Below are positions 45,520 through 53,691 of a stretch of DNA of 64,000 nucleotides, piece by piece. The stretch covers positions 35,676,982 through 35,740,981 of the forward strand of contig OX421502.1 in NCBI GenBank assembly GCA_949126835.1. The letters run 5' to 3'. Numbering within the stretch: position 1 is the stretch's first letter; each line of letters opens with the position of its first letter. Source of the stretch: Anisus vortex (Eukaryota; Mollusca; Gastropoda; Planorbidae). The translations under genes and the position numbers were made by a program. The notes under the pieces were generated by a model. The model had not been told where the DNA came from, did not search any database, and worked only from the letters and a program-made list of their open reading frames with translations.

Positions 45520-46800
45520 CAGTGATGGCGAACCTTTTGAGGCCGCGTGCCCAAAGTGCAATACAAGACCAACTTATTTCTTTCAGCGTGCCAACACGGC
45601 AATTAAAACAAAATACTGCGGTTTTACTTTAGAAAAAAACCCAGCTCATACAGTTGTCCGAACTAATTAACATCTTTTGTAAAAAAAAGAATGACAAATC
45701 AACAGATCTTTGAATGATACAAACAGTCTTTTATACATAAAAATCACGAACTGTAGTAAATGAACAAATTATTAATATATTACAATTACACAATTACAGT
45801 TATTACAGTTAACTGTATGTTTTTGGTATGATTTTGCATAGTTAATGTGATTTTTGCTGTTGTGTGCATGCTGATAATTTGTCCAGCCTTGGCTCATACT
45901 CCTTAGCTTTAAGAGTGACGCATGCAGCACTCAGGTCATTTGTAAGTCTTTTTCTGGTATCAGATCTGATATAATTAAATTAAAGTTGAAAACAGCTGCT
46001 CACAGGCATAAGATGACCCAAACAAAGTAAGAAGTGCAATCCCAAGAGCTTTCATCGGCTTGAAATTATTTGGCAGAGAATTCAACAGGTTAAGGATTTC
46101 ACCATCATAGCTACCAACTGTGCTGTCTTTTGCCATTCTTTAACACTCTATCTTCTCAAGTGTTTCACGCAGATAAAAGAATGTTTCTTTCCACACAGAG
46201 CTTTCTGAAATTCCAAAAGCTCCATTTCCAGATTTCCTAAATCTAACCACAATAAGCAGAAAAGATCAAGTTCTTCACATTTGGCTTTATCTGGGGAAGT
46301 AAGAAAACAGAGGGTTGTCTCCATCTTACGGAACTGTACAAATCTTATACTACAATTCCCCTTTGCAGCTGCTACAATGCTAGAAGTCCTTGTAGATTTC
46401 CCGTCGGCTTGTGGGATTGTCGGTAAATGTTATAGAATTTTGTAAATGCATTTTTACATTTGGAATATATTTCAGCTGGCCACTTCAAAAAACCTGCCAA
46501 TTTCTTTCAAATGTTCTGATATCACAAAACATCATTTCTGCTGTTTTTTCTGACAATATCAGTGAGCTGTCGACAATCCTGCCCCTTTTAAATCATAAAC
46601 AGCCTAATTTCATATAAGCACGCTACAAATCTCTCCAATACTTGTCCTCTGCTCAGCCACATTATTGTACATGAGTAAAGTATTATACTGCACCTTGACC
46701 TCATCAAGGAGTGCGTAAAACTGTTGACAAATAAAAGCACGAGCCATGATGTAATTGACCTTTTTTTTTACATCTTTTAGGATATCATCTAATTTCTTGC
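45520..46800 (-). pseudogene. hAT transposase remnant, element 4
   Basis: The left end CAGTGATGGCGAACCTTTTG is a hAT-type terminal sequence. On the minus strand, translation at about 45850-46020 gives FG(S)SYACEQLFST and further on LTNDLSAACVTLKAKEYEP-like sequence in broken frames, the C-terminal dimerisation region of a hAT transposase. Further pieces (LFCLLW..GNLEMELLEFQK-like) occur at about 46190-46290. Many stops and frameshifts are present, and the opposite terminal repeat was not found, perhaps because of the SINE at 46848. Confidence 0.6.
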
Positions 46801-46847
46801 TGCTATCCCTTGCACAAAGAGCTTCTTGGTGTATATATAATGGTGTG

Positions 46848-46996
46848 TACAATGCCCAGCCGCCTTTACCAACTAATGTCAGGTACCCATCAAAGCTGGA
46901 TAGACTCAGGGACACCCTCAAATCCTGGGAAAAAAATCCTAGCCGAACCCAGGACCTTCGGATCGTCAGTCGAACGCGCTGCCTGGCTACCGTGCT
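46848..46996 (-). mobile_element. tRNA-derived SINE, copy 3 (truncated)
   Basis: Matches the CAATGCCCAGCCGCCTTTAC .. AGGTACCCATC .. AGACTCAGGGACACCCTCAA region of the other SINEs, with a tRNA-like end at the right (minus strand CACGGTAGCCAGGCAGCGCG, B box GGGTTCGG). It lacks about 90 bp at the body end and has a small deletion before the B box. Confidence 0.75.
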
Positions 46997-47284
46997 CAAT
47001 ATATAAGTTAATTATTATTATTTACACAAAGTAAGCAATGGGTCTTCTGTTGGGAACAAACACTTAAAATATTGTGAGTATTTACCTACAAAATGAATGC
47101 CGTTCATTCAATGTGAATATTAACTTTCAACAATGCTATACTTTTAATATGATCACAAAATTGAAAACTCAACTTAAACACAAATATATTTTTTTTTTAA
47201 AGCAAAGAAGTAAAAATACATTAGGCAGTACATCAAAACAATATAACAAAAATACTTTAGACATGGAGATACGGAAAACAATTG

Positions 47285-48575
47285 TGTCACGATGTGGCAA
47301 TTGAGAGGGGGGTAATAATGGCTGGTTGTCTTAGAGGTACGAGGTGCCGATGCTGTGGTTGACCTGGAATATTTATTTGTTCTCTACTGGCTCGCTTAGA
47401 TGTTATTAACACACACAACAGACAGTTCTAAGTTAGGCAAGCAAGTCTCTGGTTACGTTTCAGGTGTTTATTTATGATTCAAATTCAATATCCAATGATG
47501 AGATACACATACTAACATGCAGGGGAGATACAATGCTTGAGATATATGCACAGGAACGTCTAACACTCAATATACTGTGTTGTTACGGAATCCAAGGTTA
47601 GGCTACGTAACTATAATGAGGGAATTACGATTACTGGCTAAGTATCTGCAAGTCCGAGTAACAATTTGGGAGCTAGACCAAAACGATGTATCTAGCTCGG
47701 GAGCTGGGAGAGATCTAATCTTGAGTTTAGTTGGGCGGCTTTTTCGTGGACACTAGTCACCTGACCCAAAGTTAATTTGGTTGGCTTACATTTAATTACA
47801 TCCTATTCTCATTGGCTAGATTGAATATACATTTGCATAAGAAAAGCTTATTGGAGCCAAAAATGGATTGGGGGTCGGGGTTGCGAGGGCGAAAAGGGGG
47901 GGGGGGAGAGAGGTCTAGATGAAAGACAATTTATACAGACGTCCTGCTGAGTGGGGAATTTTATCTCCCTTTTGTAGAATCTTAAGTAGTTAACTCAAGT
48001 GGCTGGGGGGGGGGGGGGGTTTCGGGCGAGAATTAGTTACGTGTGTGCGAACTGCTGAGTGGGGGAATTTAGTCAACCGCTCAGAGAACGACCGTCTCAA
48101 AGCAATTGCATAACGTGCCGCTAAGCTGAGGGGATATAAAAGGGGATGGGGGTGGCGGGGACGCGAAGAGGGGGGGGCGAATGAGGGATCGAATAATGAC
48201 TCGCTCACATGCGTTAAAATAGCACAAGATATAAATACATTAAGACATGATATGAATACATTAATATAGCATAGGATAAAATATATACATTTTAACTAAC
48301 ACATTCGTACCCATTCAACCAAGATGTAGTACCAAGTTGAATCGTATTAGTCAGTAGACTCTGAATTTGGGCGTAGTACAAGAGTATAGTGAAGGGTAGA
48401 GAAACAGGTGAGAAAGAGTGATGGGGAGATGTAATTGCGTAAGGGAGGGAGAAGATAGTGGCGTCAGACTAACCTTCTCTCTATTCTAGCTAAACTTAAG
48501 CTAATCTAAGGTTCTAGTTATACACTGCTATCTATCTAAGTGCTAATCGTCACGATTAAATCCAGAATTGTGACA
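47285..48575 (-). repeat. LTR 1 (1291 bp)
   Basis: Begins TGTCACGATG and ends AATTGTGACA, giving the inverted TGTCAC/GTGACA ends of LTRs. In element orientation it is the 3' LTR of body 1. AATAAA occurs on the minus strand at about 47367 and again near 47470 as candidate polyadenylation signals, and GTATAAATT near 47930 is a TATA-like candidate. It differs from the other LTRs by TATAAAAGGGG at about 48133 (the others read TATAAGAGGGG) and has an unbroken G run at 48005. Confidence 0.93.
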
Positions 48576-48586
48576 TCCCTCCGGGC
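48576..48586 (-). other. Candidate polypurine tract of body 1
   Basis: Directly upstream of the 3' LTR on the minus strand the sequence is GCCCGGAGGGA, with GGAGGGA touching the LTR. It is short for a polypurine tract but in the right place. The same sequence stands at 53530 and 58484 in bodies 2 and 3. Confidence 0.4.
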
Positions 48587-48737
48587 TAATTTGGAATACA
48601 CGTGAGAGTGGATTCATACCTAATTTACTGAGTCTGAGGCCTGGGAAAAGGGGAGTAACTACACACTCATTAACAGTGTGCGCGCGTGGGGCCGTATTAC
48701 TGAGTATGCTGGGCCACGAAGTGTGTAGGGGCACTAG

Positions 48738-51269
48738 TTAGTGTCCGCTCTGCCGCGTGTGTCGAAAGGGGTTTTGGCCTAGGCACTGTTGCAATGTCTC
48801 GAAAGCATCAGTAGCGAGTTTGTCCCAAGATAATGGGAACGATGTGGGTGCGTTTAGCAATCTAAATAACGGACGGGTAATTTTACGGAAGTTTGGTATA
48901 AGGGTATTCTGATAGTTGCTAAATTCGCCCAGTGTTTGCCTTAGTTCGAGTCTCGTCGTGGGCAGCCTTGCATGACGGAGCTTATCTTTAATGGACATGG
49001 GGTGGGGGAGAGGTGTCTGGTTGGGGGTGGGGCGGGGCGATCCGTAGGTTGCGGGTGTAGGCAGGCAATGCGTTTGTTTACCTACAATCGGTCTTCCGAG
49101 TAGGATGTCTACTTGTAGGCCTTCTATTACGGCGGCCTCAATGGGGCCTGTAAAAAGTGCTGAGCTGAGGTTTACGAGTGCGGTCGGTAGCTGCTGAATA
49201 GGAGAGTTATGAGATGGACCTTGGAGTCGCACATAGCGTCCTGTGTAGTCGCGGGGGTCGATTTTTGATTGCGTCACTAGGGCCTCAAAGCTAAGACCGG
49301 AATCATACGTACAAGAGGCGAGTCGGCCGTTGATTCTGACTATCTCGTCGACGTAGCTGCGGGGGAATTGGTTATGTTTGTCTGCCGAGGAAATAGAGAA
49401 CACGTGGTGGACTCGATCGTAGTCACTGCTTGAGTACTGGTCACGCCCCTGATCGGCGGTTTCCTGTTCGGGAGCTAAGTGAGGGGTGGGTCTGGCGTGG
49501 CGGTGGTCCCTACGTCGGGAATCTTGGAGGGGCGGAGGGGGTCTGGATTGGGATTGACCCGGTCGAGATGAGGGGACGCTGTTTGGTTTGATAAGCGGGG
49601 GAGGGTTGGCGCAGGGATTGTCTCGATAAGGCCGATGTGGCTGTGGGTGTCTCGGGCGGGAGTAAGGGGATGGTGACATTCCCGGTCTACCATTTTCCCG
49701 TCGGGAAGCGGGCGGTGGGTGAATTTTTCCGCGGGGGTGGGACGACTCTATTATGTCTCCTTTCTGTACTAGTCTTACCGGGGCATTGAAAGGGGAGGTA
49801 GAGCTAGCGATGGCGTTGTGGGCTAACGGGTAATTGATTTCTTCCTCAATGACCTCTAATTTGGCGTGTGGGTTAGTATATGATTTGACCTTAATGGTTC
49901 GCGGGTCGGTGACCTTCGTGGTGAGCGGTTCTAAGTTTGTACGCCCTGGAGTGTCGGCTTGCACGTCAGCGTATGAGGGGAGTAAGGTTTTGACTGTTTT
50001 GGCTTGTTCAGGGGTTGGGAGTGGACAGATTTCTACATCCTTTATGGTTTCTGTCTGCTGTAAGGGGAATGCGGTTAATGAGTCATCGGCTTTTGTTTCT
50101 TCAGCAATAGTCGTTGCTACAGGGGGTTTATTGTCACGTGGGCGCTCTATGTATCGCATTAGCAAGTTGATGGGGAACAGTTTGTCTTTGTTGCCGATCT
50201 TTATAAGGTATTTGGTGTCTGAGAGTTTTTTCGTAACTGGGTATGGGCCTCTCCATGCTAACTGGAGTTTGTTGTAAGAGGTGGGGAGGAGCAGTAGTGC
50301 TTGATCGCCCGGAGCCAGAGAGCGTTCTTTGGCCCGCCGATCGTATAGCGTCTCCTTTTTCTCCCTCTCCTTGGCTAAGTGTTTTGAGGCGATAGAGTGG
50401 GCAGTTTTAAGCCTAGTCTGTAAGTTATTGGTGTAGGCGTAGACTGAGAGTTCTTCGGGGTGGGGGGAGGGTTTGGTCCAGGCGCCCTTGAGGCGTTCTA
50501 GTGGATCACTGGGTTGGGGATCGAGTAACATCTCATCGGGAGTGTAGCCTAAAGTAGAATGGGGGTTGGACCGATATGCGGGTAGTGGGGCCAGTGTCGG
50601 GTCATCCTGTTGGGCCCGAGGGAGTTCGTTGGCCGTGGGGGGCTCCACGGGAGGGTGGGGAACGGGGTCAGGGTGCGCGTGTGTGGCCACTGAGGCTGGG
50701 GGAGGGAGGGGGAAATCGTTAACTCTGACGTATCGGCTCCCCAGGACGACATCATATGATAAGTCGGCTCGGACCGCTAGGGTGGCCGTACCAGTGTATA
50801 GGGTTGACCTGATGTGAACCCAGGCGGTTGGGAGGGTCTCAGTTATTCCCCATGCAATTGTAATCTGGATTGACTCGCCAGTGTAGTCGGAGGGATTCAC
50901 GAAGGAAGCCTTAATGATCCCCTCAGCCTGGAAACCTGAGGAGAGAAGGGCCCTGGCGCTTTTAGAGTTGATCTCTATATTTCTTTCTGTCTTGGTTTCC
51001 GGGTCGTCGGGGGTTGTAGGCCGGCCGGGGGTGCCCGCAGTGCAGAGGGTGGCGACGCAACATATTATGGGGGGGTTCTGGGAGTGATCAGGGCCTGTGT
51101 GTGCCTTGGGTTGTTGCTCATCCAACCGGTTTTCTTCTCTCTGCTCTAGTCTAAGTTCCCTGTCTAATTGTTTCTCCTCTCTAGCTATTTTTTCTAATCT
51201 AAGTTTCTCTGCTTCTACTCTAAGTCTATCTTCTCTCTGCTGCTTACGCAATAGTCTACCTTTAGCCAT
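48738..51269 (-). CDS. Mosaic Ty3/gypsy-derived polyprotein, body 1 (843 aa)
   Basis: Uninterrupted frame, ATG at 51267-51269, stop 166 bp before the 3' LTR. Segments in order: basic coiled coil (1-50); protease-like region (about 105-182, ends VVLG) whose active-site position reads SSG; proline-rich linker; integrase C-terminal part (231-248 AYRSNPHSTLGYTPDEML, GPY motif around 341-343, to about 372); linker to and start of reverse transcriptase (about 419-505, SSTSPFNAPVRLVQKGD); Pro/Arg-rich region (510-605); a second protease region (about 640-730, YDSG at 655-658, ILLGRP at 722-727); then RT thumb and start of RNase H (757-835, TRLELRQTLGEFSNY, PLSWDKLATDAFETL). Normal order is protease, RT, RNase H, integrase. 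The RT core with YxDD, most of RNase H and the integrase DDE core are absent, so the protein should not reverse transcribe or integrate. The paired protease regions are related to each other. This copy has Ser104 where the other two have Arg. Confidence 0.85.
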   Translation of the reverse strand: MAKGRLLRKQQREDRLRVEAEKLRLEKIAREEKQLDRELRLEQREENRLDEQQPKAHTGPDHSQNPPIICCVATLCTAGTPGRPTTPDDPETKTERNIEINSKSARALLSSGFQAEGIIKASFVNPSDYTGESIQITIAWGITETLPTAWVHIRSTLYTGTATLAVRADLSYDVVLGSRYVRVNDFPLPPPASVATHAHPDPVPHPPVEPPTANELPRAQQDDPTLAPLPAYRSNPHSTLGYTPDEMLLDPQPSDPLERLKGAWTKPSPHPEELSVYAYTNNLQTRLKTAHSIASKHLAKEREKKETLYDRRAKERSLAPGDQALLLLPTSYNKLQLAWRGPYPVTKKLSDTKYLIKIGNKDKLFPINLLMRYIERPRDNKPPVATTIAEETKADDSLTAFPLQQTETIKDVEICPLPTPEQAKTVKTLLPSYADVQADTPGRTNLEPLTTKVTDPRTIKVKSYTNPHAKLEVIEEEINYPLAHNAIASSTSPFNAPVRLVQKGDIIESSHPRGKIHPPPASRRENGRPGMSPSPYSRPRHPQPHRPYRDNPCANPPPLIKPNSVPSSRPGQSQSRPPPPLQDSRRRDHRHARPTPHLAPEQETADQGRDQYSSSDYDRVHHVFSISSADKHNQFPRSYVDEIVRINGRLASCTYDSGLSFEALVTQSKIDPRDYTGRYVRLQGPSHNSPIQQLPTALVNLSSALFTGPIEAAVIEGLQVDILLGRPIVGKQTHCLPTPATYGSPRPTPNQTPLPHPMSIKDKLRHARLPTTRLELRQTLGEFSNYQNTLIPNFRKITRPLFRLLNAPTSFPLSWDKLATDAFETLQQCLGQNPFRHTRQSGH

Positions 51270-52217
51270 AGTGACAGAGTAAGGCGAGATTAAGATACTA
51301 GAGGCGGACAGAGATATAGCGAGATAGGAAAGGAAATTATAGGAGGGGTGTTGGGGTTCAGAGTTTAGCTAACGTAATACAACTCAAAATGGTACTCACC
51401 AGACAGCAATTCCAGAATTTCACACACATACACTAACACACGTATATCCAATCATAAAGTTATCGTTTATATGGCGCTCGGCGCTGTTGGTGCAGATAAC
51501 TTCGGGCTGGTTAGGAATTCTCTTTCCCCGTGCCGGGACTGGATTAGCGTTTAATGTCAGTGTCTATTTTCCCGGGTTTGGATACCGGGAACTACGGCGG
51601 GTTCCTACGGGGAGGTTGACAGGGCAGTTGTCGGGTTCTCGGCGGTCTCTAGTTGTCGGGCAGGCTGATGCGGCGGCGGTGGGTCTCTCTGCTGACGTCT
51701 CGGGTGCCGGTACGTTGATGCGGGGCCAGAGGGTGGCGACCTGGCGGTTGGGGCGGCAAATCTGACGTAATGGGGTGGCAATTTGGTTGCTGGTGTGTCT
51801 GGGGTGACGTAGGCTGGCGTAGTGTGGCGAGCCTGGCTTAATGGGGTGAGCTGGCTGGGGTGGCGTAGATTGCTCGGAGTGGCGAATCTGGGGTGGCTTA
51901 GGTTGGCGTATCTGGGGTGCGTAGGCTGGGGTGACGTAGGCGTAGGCTGGAGTGGCGTAAGCGTATGCTGGGGTGTCGTAGGCGTAGGCTGGGGTGGCGT
52001 GAGCGTAGACTGGGGTGGCGTGGGCTGCGTAAGGTGGCGAGTCTGGTTTGATGGGTTGATGGATCTGGTTGCTGGCGTTGGGATGACGGGTCTGGTTGCT
52101 GGCTTAGAGTCTTTGTGTTGTAGAGAGATGAGCCCCCATCCAGGGTCGGTTTCAGAATCGGCGTAGTCCTCGGGTTGTTGCTGTTGACAGTGCGCTGAAC
52201 GGCTTGAAGTTCAGATA
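51270..52217 (-). other. 5' leader of body 1 with short GC-rich repeats
   Basis: Untranslated region between primer-binding site and ORF in element orientation. At about 51780-52060 the plus strand is a degenerate tandem of GGGGTGRCGTAGGC and GTAGGCTGG-like words; translated on the minus strand it gives SLRLRHP-type repeats (part of a 118-codon frame, 51898-52254, that begins inside the LTR and crosses the primer-binding site, so it is unlikely to be a normal Gag). No Gag capsid or zinc-knuckle motif was found here. Confidence 0.6.
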
Positions 52218-52235
52218 ATCCCGGACGAGCCCCCA
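52218..52235 (-). other. Primer-binding site, tRNA-Pro type (body 1)
   Basis: The minus strand reads TGGGGGCTCGTCCGGGAT, 18 bases complementary to the 3' end of tRNA-Pro including CCA. It starts 3 bases inside the 5' LTR end (LTR 2, 52239). The same site is used by many mammalian gammaretroviruses. Confidence 0.92.
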
Positions 52236-52238
52236 CTT

Positions 52239-53529
52239 TGTCACGATGTGGCAATTGAGAGGGGGGTAATAATGGCTGGTTGTCTTAGAGGTACGAGGTG
52301 CCGATGCTGTGGTTGACCTGGAATATTTATTTGTTCTCTACTGGCTCGCTTAGATGTTATTAACACACACAACAGACAGTTCTAAGTTAGGCAAGCAAGT
52401 CTCTGGTTACGTTTCAGGTGTTTATTTATGATTCAAATTCAATATCCAATGATGAGATACACATACTAACATGCAGGGGAGATACAATGCTTGAGATATA
52501 TGCACAGGAACGTCTAACACTCAATATACTGTGTTGTTACGGAATCCAAGGTTAGGCTACGTAACTATAATGAGGGAATTACGATTACTGGCTAAGTATC
52601 TGCAAGTCCGAGTAACAATTTGGGAGCTAGACCAAAACGATGTATCTAGCTCGGGAGCTGGGAGAGATCTAATCTTGAGTTTAGTTGGGCGGCTTTTTCG
52701 TGGACACTAGTCACCTGACCCAAAGTTAATTTGGTTGGCTTACATTTAATTACATCCTATTCTCATTGGCTAGATTGAATATACATTTGCATAAGAAAAG
52801 CTTATTGGAGCCAAAAATGGATTGGGGGTCGGGGTTGCGAGGGCGAAAAGGGGGGGGGGGGGAGAGAGGTCTAGATGAAAGACAATTTATACAGACGTCC
52901 TGCTGAGTGGGGAATTTTATCTCCCTTTTGTAGAATCTTAAGTAGTTAACTCAAGTGGCTGGGGGGGGGGGGGTTTCGGGCGAGAATTAGTTACGTGTGT
53001 GCGAACTGCTGAGTGGGGGAATTTAGTCAACCGCTCAGAGAACGACCGTCTCAAAGCAATTGCATAACGTGCCGCTAAGCTGAGGGGATATAAGAGGGGA
53101 TGGGGGTGGCGGGGACGCGAAGAGGGGGGGGCGAATGAGGGATCGAATAATGACTCGCTCACATGCGTTAAAATAGCACAAGATATAAATACATTAAGAC
53201 ATGATATGAATACATTAATATAGCATAGGATAAAATATATACATTTTAACTAACACATTCGTACCCATTCAACCAAGATGTAGTACCAAGTTGAATCGTA
53301 TTAGTCAGTAGACTCTGAATTTGGGCGTAGTACAAGAGTATAGTGAAGGGTAGAGAAACAGGTGAGAAAGAGTGATGGGGAGATGTAATTGCGTAAGGGA
53401 GGGAGAAGATAGTGGCGTCAGACTAACCTTCTCTCTATTCTAGCTAAACTTAAGCTAATCTAAGGTTCTAGTTATACACTGCTATCTATCTAAGTGCTAA
53501 TCGTCACGATTAAATCCAGAATTGTGACA
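52239..53529 (-). repeat. LTR 2 (1291 bp)
   Basis: Same TGTCAC..GTGACA ends. It is shared as the 5' LTR of body 1 and 3' LTR of body 2. It carries TATAAGAGGGG like LTRs 3 and 4, but the uninterrupted G run (CTGGGGGGGGGGGGGTTTCG) like LTR 1. Confidence 0.93.
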
Positions 53530-53691
53530 TCCCTCCGGGCTAATTTGGAATACACGTGAGAGTGGATTCATACCTAATTTACTGAGTCTGAGGCCTGGGA
53601 AAAGGGGAGTAACTACACACTCATTAACAGTGTGCGCGCGTGGGGCCGTATTACTGAGTATGCTGGGCCACGAAGTGTGTAGGGGCACTAG

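Noticed and set aside
49834..50277. Long plus-strand frames opposite the 843-residue protein (also at 54788-55231 and 59742-60185, and smaller ones at 50566, 51097, 51487 and 51822)
   Set aside because: They lie antisense to the recognisable domains or in the GC-rich leader, have no motifs, and are explained by base composition.
51898..52254. Minus-strand frame beginning in the LTR and crossing the primer-binding site as a possible Gag
   Set aside because: It lacks an ATG at the start, consists largely of short repeats and has no Gag motif; kept only as a note in the leader description.
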